From contig WPIO01000028.1 in the NCBI GenBank assembly GCA_009760855.2, forward strand, positions 64,001 to 128,000: DNA of 64,000 bases, given 5' to 3'. The position numbers and the translations under genes were made by a program. Positions 1-11,691 of this stretch are shown piece by piece. Position 1 is the first letter of the stretch. Every line of letters begins with the position of its first letter. Origin of the DNA: Cristatella mucedo (Eukaryota > Bryozoa > Phylactolaemata > Cristatellidae). The notes beneath the pieces were generated by a model. It made no database searches and was not told the origin of the DNA. It was given only the letters and a program-made list of their open reading frames with translations.

Positions 1-535
1 GCCAGGCGCTCGGCCTCTGCTGAGCCAAGAGTAGCTCCGTGAACTCTGGGTGAACAACGTTAGTGCAGACCAACTTTTAGCGTTATGAATTCGTACGTTT
101 TAGCCAGGGAGACAGACATGCTTAACGAGTTTGCACCGAGGTGCTCCGCAGACGGCCGACGCTATCTAGATTGGACGAATCTGGTGAGTGCACGGCCTGG
201 GCTCTTGTCGAGCGGGCTTCTCCTTCGGATTGATAGCATAGAATTGATGATATGCAACCTGTCACACTGCTTGAAATCCCTCGGGACGGGGACTGGGGGT
301 AAAGACACTATTGGACCTACCCCAAGGCGTGCACCTCTAGCCTTCTTACGATCGTATGCCTCCGGTAAGATCGAGGTTTACGCCTTTCCCACATGCCAAA
401 ATCACGTCTACGGTACTGCTGCAAGTAAGGAGTATTCGTTTTCGAATGTACCAGGGTGAGGAGCAGGCAGCGCAGCCAATTTTAATCTTGTCAAAAGAAT
501 ATGAGTTTCCGGTCTTTATTGAATATAATGAAACA
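1..535. other. unassigned flank, no feature seen
   Basis: Reading frames here are short, overlap on both strands and show no family motif. No repeat family identified elsewhere in the window is evident. Confidence 0.4.
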
Positions 536-539
536 TAAT

Positions 540-622
540 TCATTTGTATGGCAAAATGTAAAGTGCCTAGAAAGAGGTTGAATTCTCCGAGGGCGCTATA
601 TCAAATGCATTATTATTATTAT
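540..622 (+). repeat. LINE-A 3' tail fragment with (ATT)n end
   Basis: The stretch contains AAATGTAAAGTGCCTAGAAA, a variant of the LINE-A 3' end, then a GGGCGCTATATCAAATG-like segment and ATT repeats. Only the last 80 bp of the element is present, as expected for a strongly 5'-truncated LINE. It directly abuts an oppositely oriented SINE-1, so the A/T-rich tail may have served as a target. Confidence 0.65.
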
Positions 623-748
623 TATAGCGCCCTAAGAGAACTTTAATCTCTATTCAGGCGCTGCATATAAGCCACGGGGCTCGAGCCCACGACCTCGGCT
701 AGACCTTGGTCGGGGCGAGCATCTTAGCTCACTGGGCCAAACCACCAT
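623..748 (-). mobile_element. tRNA-derived SINE-1 copy
   Basis: On the minus strand this reads a tRNA-like head with a GGTTTGGCC-type A-box region and a B-box-like GGGCTCGAGCCC. It is followed by the family 3' part with AGCGCCTGAATAGAGATTAA and GGGCGCTATA. It matches the copies at 3686, 7467, 19337, 27130 and 45151. Confidence 0.75.
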
Positions 749-1209
749 TAGTGCGACCCCACGCACTGTAATTCGCGACTGCCCAAACACAACAAAATCG
801 GCTTGCAGAAAACGATTTCTCACAATATGTTACTTGAACGATTGAGAATAACGATCGGTCAGACCAACAAGGTGTTGGCGTAGTTCTGATCGTATGTGTT
901 CGATCATATCCAATCCGCATCGTGGAGTGTTCAAAGTCTCATTCAGCATTCCAATCACCTGTAGAGTTCCACAAGGGTTTTTTCTAGGTTTTTCTAGTTT
1001 TATGTTCTCCATTTACTCGGAGTATTTCGAAAAAGTGATACGATCCTATTGTGTAGACTGTCACTTTTATACCAAAGCACCCAGCTGTACTTGCCATTTA
1101 AACCATCAGCTTCAGCAGTAGAGACTGATAAACCGAGTATCTGTCGTGCTTACATTTGATCCCGAATTTTGGTAACATTTCTTCAAGCTAAACGACCATT
1201 AAACTGAAA

Positions 1210-2215
1210 TCCCACTCATTGGAAACCCTAAACATGCGGCTGGACTTAGAGGCTCTTCTAATTGTGGTGCTGCAGCGAAATCGTCAAAATGTGCTCCTAA
1301 TGTCGGTGACCGCTTTAACGACTGCTCGACTTTTTCAAGTTTCATTCAGAAGACTGCTTCCACGGCCAGTCATTACGTTCCATCCCTATCTGAGATTAGG
1401 GCGAATTTCAGCGATTACCTGCCGATGTGGCAGACTAAAGTTCTCACTAGCTCCCTGACTCTGTCTACAATGGGCTACAGTTGTTCAGATTTGCCTATGC
1501 TACCAAAAATCTGCGAAGCTTCTGCAGCCGATGATGAATTCGGATGCAAGGTTTTTCGGACCTCGGTCTTAGCCTAGAAGTAAGGAGCTTGCGCTTAGCG
1601 ACACGAGTCACGGTCTCGTGACCTGCATCTGCAATTTATTTTTGATTGCCTACTGCAAGCGAGAACGATAGAAGCTAAGGCCCTTCTGCCGCCATACACA
1701 GTAAATAAGGCCGTTGAATCAGAAGACCTTTCAATTGTATGACTTTAAAAATCCGAGAAAATTGGCCGTATGTCCCATAGGGCCTGCCGTGGCCTGATCC
1801 GTTCATACCTAGCTAAACTTCTACATCAATTTAACCCTCATCGTGCTCGCAGGCCTTCTATAAGCAATAAATTTGTGGTTATATTTTCCCACTAGAAGAC
1901 AGGACGAGAAATGCTTTTGCTCTGCACATCCTAGACTTTGGAACTCACTTCCACAATTCTTATGCAACGACATCTTCTCGTCTGCTGATAACTCAGGCAC
2001 ATCATTTCCAGCCGTCCTGCATACTATTTCTATATTACTCGCCGCTCTCCTGACTCAGCTATGCATCTAACTTTCTTTTTATAGCGCCAGATGTCTCGCG
2101 TTGGCCACCGCATGTGCACCATAAGCAGCTTAGACTTTGAGTGCCGTTATAGGAAACTTTCCACTATACCACCAACATACTTGGTGGCTTTGTGGAGTAA
2201 AAGAAAGAGATAGAT
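1210..2215 (+). mobile_element. degenerate LINE-B (L2/CR1-like) 3' part
   Basis: The segment aligns by eye along its length with the better preserved LINE-B at 25105-26115. It shares TTCATTCAGAAGACTGC, the GACTTTGGAACTCACTTCC block and the final TTTGTGGAGT segment. Frames are broken by several stops and indels, so it is dead. It encodes only remnants of the C-terminal reverse-transcriptase region. The family assignment to L2/CR1 rests on the protein of the 25105 copy. Confidence 0.65.
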
Positions 2216-2572
2216 AAATACTTTAGAGGTTAGTCATGGATATTGAATTTAACTAGCTCTATAGCGATTCGCTTTCCCTTTCTTGTTTTTCCTTGCCGTT
2301 AGATTACATTGGGTTATTGATTCGATGTGACGATTGAACACCATTTGATCAGCAAAATCTCCATCGCCTACGTGGGTTAATCTTTGTTATGATCTGCCCT
2401 ACTTAGATCGATCGATGGAATCTCCACTGTTACTTGGAACCCGCATGCAGTCGACGCTCTGGGCTCTCGGAATGAGAAACAGGAAGTTGTAATCTGCCTA
2501 GCTATGGCGAGATACCGCCGAGAGCTCGCCGTATCTATGTGCTATTTTCGATTACCATCTAATTGTTAGCAA

Positions 2573-2872
2573 ACTGGTTTGGCACAGTGGTTAAGGTGCT
2601 CGCCTCGACCAAGGTCAAATGTCATGTAACGTATCTCCGTCTGTAACTCCACAAAGCCGTAAGGACTGTGTGGGTATTACACGTGCGAGTTTTCTATAGC
2701 GCTCTCAAAGCCTAACTGGTTTTCGGTACTCATTTGGTAGCCAACAGGCAAGATGAATGAATATATTTGATGACTGAGGTCGTGGGCTTGTGTTCCGTGG
2801 CATAGGTTAAGTGCCTGAATAGAGATTGAGCTATCTTAAGGTGTTATACAAATGAATTATATGTACTGTGTT
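2573..2872 (+). mobile_element. SINE-1 copy interrupted by a LINE-B tail
   Basis: The SINE-1 head (2573-2624) reads AACTGGTTTGGCACAGTGG and TTAAGGTGCTCGCC. The SINE continues at 2766-2872 with GACTGAGGTCGTGGGC, the GCCTGAATAGAGATTGAG tail and ATACAAATGAATTAT. The middle is foreign (next entry). Taken together the two parts make a nearly full-length element. Confidence 0.7.
2625..2765 (-). mobile_element. LINE-B 3' tail nested inside SINE-1
   Basis: Read on the minus strand this carries the LINE-B 3' landmarks: GTTGGCTACCAAATGAGTAC, a variant of the GCGCTATACAAAACTC segment, ACACCCACA and TTTGTGGAGTTACAGACGG. It ends with a short ACGTTACATGA remnant of the TACAT tail. It sits in the middle of a SINE-1, so it inserted later. 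Confidence 0.65.
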
Positions 2873-3636
2873 TATTTGAGCGGTTACTTTTATGGCTAGT
2901 CATTGTGTTCGTACTCTCTCGTGAATTGACGATGACTTCCCCTTATAGCTAAATAAGGCTTTTGCTAGTTTGTCGTTTCTCTCGATGTCGTAAATCTCCT
3001 TCAACGGGTGGACTAGCTATAGTATAACTTTAGGCCTGGTCGAGCAGAGAGTCTTCACCTGGTCTTTATAGTTAGTCGTACTTGTGGCCTGTGGCTTTTA
3101 TTGGAGACTGTTTATACAGTAACTCCACGCCATAATAGTTCCTTCGTACGCCATACTGTAGGTCGGGACGGTTTGCTCTTTAGAAATTATCGACCGGCGG
3201 CAGAGGATCGCTGTCATTTCGCCTCCGGGCATGTGTGAGGGCTGCTCGAACGTCCTCAAGTGGCTGGAACATTTCGGCATTTGCTTTGCTGAAAAGTTGG
3301 TGCACTAAATCGGTCAGCTTTTGGCAGTGCTTGAGATTATTGGTGACTCCTAAATTACAAGCATTAGGAGCCAGATTTGTAATAAACTATTGCTTAGACC
3401 ATATTAAAAGCCATCTGAAGTGACTGTTAGTCATTTTTCCTTTGTCTTTGAATTAGTCAATTGAATGTTGTGGCTGATGTTGTGGACATGTGCCTGTGTA
3501 GCAAGCATATCGACACATGGAAAGGCTTTTTAGATGAGTGACTGCTAAGTAGTTTGGCATCCTTAGGCTTTAGGTTTATAGTTTATGGTTTAGATTTAAG
3601 GCTTTGCGGGTAAGCGGCGAAGACGGGTTCATGGTT

Positions 3637-3685
<49 letters not shown>
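3637..3685. repeat. (TA)n(TG)n microsatellite
   Basis: About 5 TA units run into about 20 TG units, directly next to the 3' end of a SINE-1 on the other strand. Confidence 0.95.
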
Positions 3686-3688
<3 letters not shown>

Positions 3689-3833
3689 TCATGTGTATAG
3701 CGCCCTAAGAGACCTTAATGTTTACTCAGGCGCTTCACATATGCGAGGGGGCTTGAGCCCGCGACCTTGGCCATCAAATACATTCACCTTGACCTCGGTC
3801 AGGGCGAGCACCTTAGCAGCGCTTTGGCAGATT
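3686..3833 (-). mobile_element. tRNA-derived SINE-1 copy
   Basis: The minus strand shows the SINE-1 tRNA-like head with GGGCTCAAGCCC as B box and the 3' segment GCGCCTGAGTAAACATTAAG and GGGCGCTATACAC. A short CAAGGTGAATGTATTTGATGG insertion or duplication is present in the middle. Confidence 0.7.
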
Positions 3834-3949
3834 TAGGGTTTTCTGCCTATGCTGATAAATGGCCGGTCAGGTTTCTAATTTAGGGTTGTGACAGGGCAAT
3901 TCATGGTTTCGCAGATAAGCGTCGATTGCCAGCGAGTGGACTAGGGTTT

Positions 3950-4760
3950 TATGTTGGGCAAGGGGAGGAGACATGTGGCCCCAACTATTTAAGGAGGCAA
4001 AGTTCTGGTGGCGAAGATTCGAGAGAGAGAGAGTCGCGAGTATGTGTGCCAGCGGAAGGCGAAATGTCAGAGTTCGCCGAAGCGCTCGAGCAGCCGAGGG
4101 CGTGGCCCGAAAGATACACTGAGCATCAGCGGAGCCAGACAGCAAGTCGGCCAGCCAGCCAGAGACCCTGCCGGGTTAGAGAGTTCGTCGCGCAGGGAGC
4201 AGGACAGGCACGTAGCTCACCACCTGTCGACAACGGCAGAAGCTCCGGAATCAGGTGTGCGGCGGAAGGCTCGAGACAGCCGCACGGTGGTGCGCTTCAG
4301 ACACGTACGTACGCGCTCGCTCACGCGGTAGATTGCTCCTGCTCCGAGTTGGAGGCGGAAGTAGGAACGTTTCCCGGGGTTTGGCGAGCGGGCCTTCGTT
4401 CGAGCGGCGTACTTCACTAGAGTCGGGGGGGGGGGTAGTGTTGCATGACAGTGGCTTCGGCGGCGGCAGGTCGTGGTGGGAGTCTCGCGGAGACACAGCG
4501 GGCGAACGCAAGCGTAAACGAGACTCTCCTTTATTTCTCTCCACGCACACACATACGCGAGCTCGATCAATCGCAGCAGACGACGCGAAACACAGCGTGC
4601 ACTATTGGCCTGACGCTGCGCTGGCCGCGTCGAGGGCTCAACTCTTGGCCACTGGCGAGGCGTGTACATTAGTGTCGAGGTGCTTCGTTAATTATTACAG
4701 CAGCAGGAGCCGCAGGCGCGCGCAACTGGGGCTTCTGTTGAGCCCACTGGGAGCCTGAAC
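3950..4760. other. CpG-rich, TATA-bearing stretch of unknown role
   Basis: Roughly 800 bp are far richer in CG dinucleotides than the surroundings, with a TATTTAAGG box near 3984 and a run of 11 G at 4425-4435. Near the right end a 15 bp unit GGGAGCCTGAACCGG occurs twice (about 4748-4785). It could be a promoter with a non-coding first exon or an LTR. No matching terminal duplication or convincing coding exon was found. Confidence 0.3.
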
Positions 4761-4807
4761 CGGTGCTTATGGGAGCCTGAACCGGCTAGGTATTAGAGCT
4801 AGGTATT

Positions 4808-5590
4808 ATACAGAAGCCCTTTAGCTCTGCAGGTCGTAGACTGTGGAACTCGCTTCCACAATTCTTACGCAACGACAACTACTCTCTCCTACTCTGCCGA
4901 CCGTGGCTCATTCTTTCCGGCGGTCGTGAGCTGCTACTTCCATGCTACTCACTACCTCAACTGCTCTCCTGACTCTGCTATGCTTCCCACTTTCTCTTTG
5001 TTGCGTGAGACGAAGTCTTTTGGCTACCGAATGCGTACCGAAAGCTGCTTAGGCTGTGAGTGCGTGTGAATGAACACGACTCTTGCAGTCTGCGAGCACT
5101 GGGCGGAGACCTCGCGATGGCTCTCTCAGACTGCCTACGCAGCCGCAAGCTCACGACCGGTGGAAGGGCAGACGATGACTCGGCAGTCCTGCCCAAATCC
5201 ATGCATTGGCGGCATCTGTGGGGACATCAATCTACCGCAAACTGCCGCCAGCTGTCGGGCGGGTTCGGAACGAACAATGAATGGCCCGATAGTGCGAAAA
5301 ACGACGCATGCATGGAATATAAGGGTTGCCGGCGGAGTACAACGGAGGGAGGGCTAGATCCCTCGACGCCGGCAGCCGTCTAGTGTGCGTAGACTGGGCT
5401 TGGCCGGCATAGTTTGAAATCGAGGTTATGGTGTTGGAGCCAGCAGACTTATTGCTCGGTCGCGATATCCAGCCCGACGACAGGTCGTGCGGAGAGCTGT
5501 CACAGTGCGCTATACAAAACTCTCCTGCGTAACACCCACATGGTCTTTATGATTTTGTGGAGTAACAGACGGAGATACATTACATTACAT
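4808..5590 (+). mobile_element. LINE-B 3' end, split by a 440 bp insertion
   Basis: Positions 4808-5064 and 5505-5590 together give the LINE-B 3' end: GACTGTGGAACTCGCTTCC, GAGACGAAGTCTTTTGGC, GAATGCGTACCGAAAGC and TTTGTGGAGTAACAGACGG with a (TACAT)n tail. The junction falls inside GTGAGTGCGCTATAC, which is intact in other copies, so the missing stretch is an insertion. Confidence 0.8.
5065..5504. mobile_element. 440 bp TG..CA insertion, solo-LTR-like
   Basis: The element interrupts a LINE-B tail. It begins TGTGA and ends TCACA, a perfect 5 bp terminal inverted repeat with the canonical TG..CA ends of LTRs. Each side is flanked by the pentamer GTGCG (5060-5064 and 5505-5509), as expected of a 5 bp target-site duplication. 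Other LINE-B copies have a single GTGCG at this site. No internal coding region is present. A non-autonomous DNA transposon is the alternative. Confidence 0.6.
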
Positions 5591-5593
5591 CTC

Positions 5594-5771
5594 TGTAGCG
5601 GAGCCCAGCGTATAGGGCGGAGTCCGCGAACTAGTCTTGGGGAGTGCGGGTGAGAGTAGTGCGGAGACTAGAACTGAAACTGGACGCGAAGCGACATTGT
5701 GCACTTGCGAATAAAGTTGAGTAAAATCCTCTATTCGTGCTTTATATCTCGATCCAGCTCTTCACGCTACA
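5594..5771. mobile_element. 178 bp LTR-like element with TGTAGCG/CGCTACA ends
   Basis: Immediately after the LINE-B tail lies a 178 bp segment that starts TGTAGCG and ends CGCTACA, a perfect 7 bp inverted repeat. It contains an AATAAA signal at about 5710 and a TTTATATC box. Flanking pentamers ATCTC and AACTC agree at 4 of 5 bases. This fits a short solo LTR or TRIM-type remnant; chance pairing of the ends is not excluded. Confidence 0.4.
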
Positions 5772-5779
5772 AACTCGCG

Positions 5780-7265
5780 ACTCATTAACGGTAAGCAGGA
5801 TAGTGCCAGAAGCGCTATAGGCTAGGCGACCAGCTTATTGCGTTTTTTCGCGAAACGAGCGCGGGCAGTCGGCATTAAGAATACGCCACTTGGCAAGCGG
5901 CACGGTACGCCTCCTCCGCCGACCCTTCGGCGTTACCAAATGGTTACCAAGTTAAAATTGCCAGTATTTTCAACGCAGAAAGACCATTGGCAACGCGGCG
6001 TCAACTGCAAATTGACGACTGACCACGCTACAGTAAACTATTCTTTTAATTAGAGACGCTCTAAACGCCGGGCGAGTTAAAGCTTAGCGACCGGCTACAG
6101 ACCAGTGGCTCCTGTGAGATGCGTGAACAATATGTTTAATCGCATTTCGTCGGCGTCAAAGGAATGACTCAGTCTATGCCTACTCATACGCCAACGCTGA
6201 GCCAGAAAGCGACTAAGAAAACAAGTGCATCCCTCAAACTGCAAGGCGACACAAATTAATTTACCAGAAACACGCGAAGGCTCATGGTGGTAACAGTTAT
6301 CAATCTTTGAGTAGCTTTCCTACGACACCCCAGAAGTGCACGCAGTTCTGAGGGAGCAGACCTACACAGGCGGATGACAGTCGTGTACCAGTACCGGTGG
6401 GCCGCGGCTACAAAATCTGACGGACCGCGAGACTTGAAAAAGCGAGCGTCTTGTTCTGACGCTAGCACGTTCTTTGGCGCGGATCAAAATGAAATTGTTT
6501 CCCTTACCTTATGCAACCGAACGCGTTCAGTTTTGCGGGCAGACTTGCCCACACGCCAGCATTCGTTCATGCGGCTATCTATGGGAATTTGGCTCTTCTC
6601 TTCTTCAGCTCGCGTTTCTTGCCGCGTTGCCACCTGGATCGCCTCAAAGCGTTGTGCACATCCGAGCGGAAAAAGCTGCTGTAATTCCGCGTACGCTGAA
6701 GCACCACATCAAGACGCGTCAAGTTACAGTAAGTGTAACGTCAGCATTTCCGCCTCTCTCTCTCTAGAAGTTTCCCGCCTCTACTACTGTAGAGCGGCAT
6801 GGCGCCTCCCACAAAGCATAAGGTTATTGGCTGAAAGCAGGACGACTTAAGGACGGAGCAGACTTGCTCATCCGATGCCCGGTGGTTTTTTGAAATCTCA
6901 CACGCCCAGATAAAACGTATTTTGTTTTGCAAAAATGTGTAAGGGCCTGCAAATCTGGCTCAACGGATCTAACGCCACTCCCTCGCCTGCCGAGATACTG
7001 TTCGTGGTTACGAAACTATGATGATTATGATATGGTTATGACATAATATAAGTTTAGGTGACATGAAAGCGTAAGTCGCGCAATCAGTCAGTCAGTTGCG
7101 CTCGAGGCGTCGTCGAACGAGACTTTTCGGGCGCTGTGGCTAACGCTAGACGCACGTAGCCCTCCGCGACTGTCGTAAAGACTGCTCAGCACTAAGAATG
7201 TGGACTCGTTACGTGGTAAAAGCGCTCTTAAATGCTGCCGCTTTCCGCTAGTTATGGTACACTTG
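5780..7265. other. unassigned intergenic DNA
   Basis: Open frames of up to 158 codons occur on the plus strand around 6374-6850, but they show no recognisable domain and overlap one another. No known repeat family was recognised. Confidence 0.35.
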
Positions 7266-7267
7266 CA

Positions 7268-7269
7268 TG

Positions 7270-7326
<57 letters not shown>
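7268..7326. repeat. (AT)n microsatellite
   Basis: About 25 nearly perfect AT units follow GTATATAC. Confidence 0.95.
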
Positions 7327-7327
<1 letters not shown>

Positions 7328-7466
7328 AAAAGATCTATACAGCCCCTTCGGGTCCCTTGCCGTGCTTCGAAGTGCAGCTTTACCAATTTTTGTCACGCAT
7401 TAGCAAGGACCGGCAGAATTACAGGTGCTGCGTTTGTGGTATAAGGATGTTAAAATTTCTTTAAAG

Positions 7467-7593
7467 ATAAAACTCATTTGTGTAGCGCCGTAAGAGAACT
7501 TGATCTCTATCAAGGCGCTTATGATATGCCGCACGGCTCGAGCCCCCGACTGGGATAGTCAAAGGCGAGCACCTTACCCCAGGGCCAAACCAG
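7467..7593 (-). mobile_element. tRNA-derived SINE-1 copy
   Basis: The minus strand has ACTGGTTTGGCCCTGGGG and AAGGTGCTCGCC in the head, GGGCTCGAGCCG as B box, and GCGCCTTGATAGAGATCAAG in the tail. The head has lost the ACCAAGGTC segment. Confidence 0.65.
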
Positions 7594-7599
7594 TAAGTG

Positions 7600-8860
7600 T
7601 GCGGTAGCCACTGCTGCCCGTTAGTACGCATGCTCGTCTGTGCCTCGACAAAGCCACGAGGACTAAGCGGCAGACGCGCTAGAGTGAGTGCTCCTTGCGA
7701 AGATGGCTGAGTCGCAAAGAAGCATTTCGTTATTCAGTGGAAGCTGTCGCGCAGGCAGCCCGTCATATTCTGTTATGTGTAGTATACGGATTTTAAGGGA
7801 GCTAGAAGCTGAAGTGGCCAGCGAAGGGATCTCGTAGCTCTTTCGCTGCCGGGAATGTATAGATTCTACCATAGCAGAGCTCCCGAAGGAAAGCATCTAG
7901 CCGCGCTGCAATCTTTGTCCGCTCTCAGGCTCCCAGACGGCCCTGTACAATATCGCATAATGGTAATCCCTCACAAAGAATAATTGTTTGGGAATTTTGT
8001 CTTCGCTGGACTGGCACCGAAGGCGAATGAAGATGAAATGCTAGACGAAAGGGTGTTAGCTGCTCGCTAGTTCACGTTTCCCGAAATCTAAAGAAGCCAA
8101 AACCTATGCCCACCCACGCTCACCCTCCCACCGAGTGAAACGTGATCCTTCAGCGGCTCGCGAATACGCTCTATTTCTAAAAATGACGCTCGTTTCGGAA
8201 ATGAGCGCAATGCACTCGCTGTGTCTTGGCTCAGGCTGACCTCTAGAATGCGGCCGACTCAGCTGTCGAGCCCGATGGTACTGAAATGCAATACATTATT
8301 CACTAATTCTTGCTTTATTTTCTACGTATGGAACATACGCGCGTTAGCAATTGATAGTCGCTTCTCGCCTTCGCAGAGTGGCCAGTTAGAGCGGGTATAA
8401 AGCCGACCTCAGCAATACTGACCGTGCACTTAAATAAAACCTCTTTAATGTAAGCATTGTACCGGAGGATGACTTATGCATACAAGTCGGGAAAGCATAT
8501 CGATACAATCGTTTTATATTCACAGAAGAGTATGAGCTGTATACGAACAATACGTAAAGAAGAAGTATTATAGCTGCGCGCCATTCACGAACAGCACGCT
8601 TGCAGGAGTGCTCTTGCCATTTGCACGTTGATATCGAAAAAAATGCAGGCAGCTGGTCCCCGGCTACCCAAGTAAGACATATCGAGGACTTGCCACTCAG
8701 CCGCACCTGTCAACACGGGTACTTTCTAGAAATGTCTGCTTGGAATAGCACGCGTCGAGCAGAAGGTATCATCAGATTCACGCCGGCGCGCGGCTGCGCC
8801 GAGGCCTGAAAATCCCGCGTCGCTCGTATTCCCTTCGACTGCCGACGGCATTCGCTCCGC
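7600..8860. other. 3' flank of the sulfotransferase gene, unassigned
   Basis: This region lies downstream of the minus-strand sulfotransferase stop codon and should hold its 3' UTR. No clear poly-A signal, repeat or coding motif was picked out. Confidence 0.3.
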
Positions 8861-8865
8861 TAGCA

Positions 8866-9122
8866 CTATCGGGAAAATGGAGATCGCGGGTAATCGAATG
8901 CCATGCAGTCGACGGCGTAATGACGCATGAGAGTGTCTAGAGTTTCTCCATCCAATGACTTGTAAAGAAAGTTGTAATTGACGCTGGTAAGGCGGGCTCT
9001 CTCGTGCCGCCTGCGCGGTGCTGAAGCGAACACGTCTCGCATGTAGGCCTCCTGAAGCCGGTCTCTAATGCCGGCTCGCTTGAGAAGATTCGCGAAATCT
9101 GCGGCCATTGTTTCGAACTTGA
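8866..9122 (-). CDS. sulfotransferase terminal exon
   Basis: 257 nt after a CTACCTGTTGCAG acceptor. It encodes the C-terminal lobe ending with the family signature NYNFLYKSLDGETLDTLM and HYAVDCMAFDYP, like the C-terminal L...Y..D...F.Y of HNK-1 type sulfotransferases. It closes with TAG at 8866-8868. The frame continues exon 1 in phase. Confidence 0.9.
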
Positions 9123-11608
9123 CTGCAACAGGTAGATACTAGCGTGAGCTCAAAAAAGTGTGCCGCGACTTTGTCAACTGGCATATATGCGAAGGTCATA
9201 TCGTAGTACAAAAACAGTAGCAGAATAGAAAGCTGGGCACTTTCATGAGCTTAGAATGTGCTGGCATTCCGCGACGACAGAGTATGCAATGAGAAACTCT
9301 CTAATTGCTTGGAAGGTGAACAGGAAGCAAGAGGAGCATGTTTTGTTTATCAATACGTACGGTTACGACGCGGTTAATTAATTTTTTCAACTGAACAAAG
9401 CTACCGCACTAGTCAAAGAAGTCTCTTATCTCATGAATCCCGAACATGCAGATTTTCAGTGATTTTATTACATCCTCAATTCTCACAATTGTCTCTATCC
9501 TGATGGCAAACTAGCTAAGGCGGTTGCTTTTCACGACCTCAGTTCCGAGGTCGTGGGTTCGAATCCTGCGGTGGGTGATCCTTTATCGACGCTGCCAGCG
9601 GTTGTCATAGCCGTGAAGGCTCTTCTGTCGCTATACAAAAGAGGCTGCTAAATCAGCTAACATTTATCTATTATCCTCTTTGAAAAATCTTGGATTATAT
9701 GAGAGAAGGCTTCGTGTTTATTGCGGTTCATTTTAAAGCTTTCCCGGCTTTTCATATTAACTTTACCTGATCTTCTTTATACCCTAATTATTTCGCATCG
9801 TGAATCGTTAACATATCAAATTTCTCAAATGAATTCGCGATGACTTGTAAATGTAAAGCGTCTTCAGAATGATGTTTACGAATATAGCTTGGCGTACTTA
9901 GCTTACATTTTTTTGTCTGTTAGTATGTAAATAATGTTTATTTCATGCTTATTAAATCTTATCTAAATCGGCTTATTCTCATTTGTTAAATACGTCTTGT
10001 AGACTTTAAAGTCAAAGAGGTCACCGACAGATAAAAATTTCCACTCATTACTATTTTTTTTTACTTTCTTCTGAACATAATTCATCAGCTGAAGTTTTTT
10101 AGGTAAAGTCTTCACAGCTGTGTCAATATTTTCCTCGATACACAGCTATTTTGAAGGATAAATTAATATCTCGATCCACCAGTTCGCTTCGAAAATATTG
10201 TTCCGTTGTATACTCTGTAGATGCACAGGAAGTTACTATCAGAGGACGTTTAACCAATTCACGTCTTATAGTTTTGGACGTCTGTCTATTCGCCTCTTAA
10301 TCAAAAGGAGGGTGCTTTAAAAATCCCCTGCTCTCACTGTATAAGTCTCTTGTATTTTGCAGTGTTTATTGCTACTCGAACTATTTATGTGTGTAAATCC
10401 TCTCATCCTTCTGGTAATACACCGAGCGCTTCTATGTTAGCTTCGTTGTAAACTAAGGTAGAAGTGTGTTAGATGGCGTTTTTTATACCCAGCTGTGTAT
10501 GCATAGATGTTTCTAATTGTCGTGTAATTTGTAAATCTCACTGCTCTTAAATAGTTGTTAACATTTGTGGATTAAAAACCTGAATTACTTTCACTTGTAA
10601 CTTTTTTATAATATCTCTTCGCTTGGTGAATACATTTAATTTTAAATTAGATTCACAAATATTTTTCAGAAGATTGCTTCCACCACTAGTCAATAAATTC
10701 GATCCCTTTCCAAGAATAGGGACTACATATCACGGCGGCTGGGTAAAGATCACACTAGCTCTCTTATTCTGTCTAGAATAGACCAGTGGAATTGGTTTTG
10801 GTTTAGCTACAAAAATGCCAATAGTAATAATAATAATAATACATTTGCTATTGCGCCCTCAGAGAACTCAATATCTTTATAGGCACTTTACATTGGCTGC
10901 AAAGTGAAGCACGATTGAGCCTCTACATAATGAATCTGGCCCCCAAGAAAGCTTAAAAAATCCAAGAAATTCAGCCACGTGCATCCTTTGCTGTAGGAGT
11001 TGCGACGGTCTCGGGTAGATCAGTGGATAATAAATGTCTCCTCCGACCCACAAAGTCACGGTCATGAAAGAGCCGTATTCATAGTTTAACTTTTCACCAG
11101 TTTCAGCTTCCTCGTGCCCTGGTCCTCTGTGAGAAATATATTGGCTGTTCTATTTCACTTAAATACCGTGGACGACAGAAGCTTTAACCCTGGAAAAAAG
11201 TGTGAAAAGTGTGAAAGCTGTGAAACTCATTTCCACGATTCTTCTGCATGGAAATCTTTTCAGTTGCTGCCAACCCTGGCACATATTTTCCAACCGTGCA
11301 CCTTTGCTACTTCCCTCGCTTCTCGCTTTCTCAACTTACCCAGTTATGATTCTTCCTTTCTCTCTGCAGAGTGAAATGGAGTCTGTTGGCTAAAGCATGT
11401 GTACCGAAAGCCGCATAAAAATACTAGCTGATTCAAAAGCCTCTTTTGCATAGCGACAGAAGAGCCTTTACGGCTATCACCAACGCTTGCAGCGGTGATA
11501 CAGGATCGCCCACAGCAGGATTCAAACCCCCCCCCCCCGTACTTGGGACCGAGGTCGTAAGTGAAGGTACTGCAAGGGAGGAGAAGGGTGGATGCTGAGG
11601 GAACTTGC

Positions 11609-11691
<83 letters not shown>

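Noticed and set aside
3637-7326. Clustered direct repeats considered as a CRISPR array
   Set aside because: They are dinucleotide microsatellites and dispersed retroelements, with no repeat-spacer spacing or cas genes.
9495-9580. Possible true tRNA gene with a perfect B box
   Set aside because: It does not fold into a complete cloverleaf by eye and is part of a repeated SINE-2 family with a long non-tRNA body.
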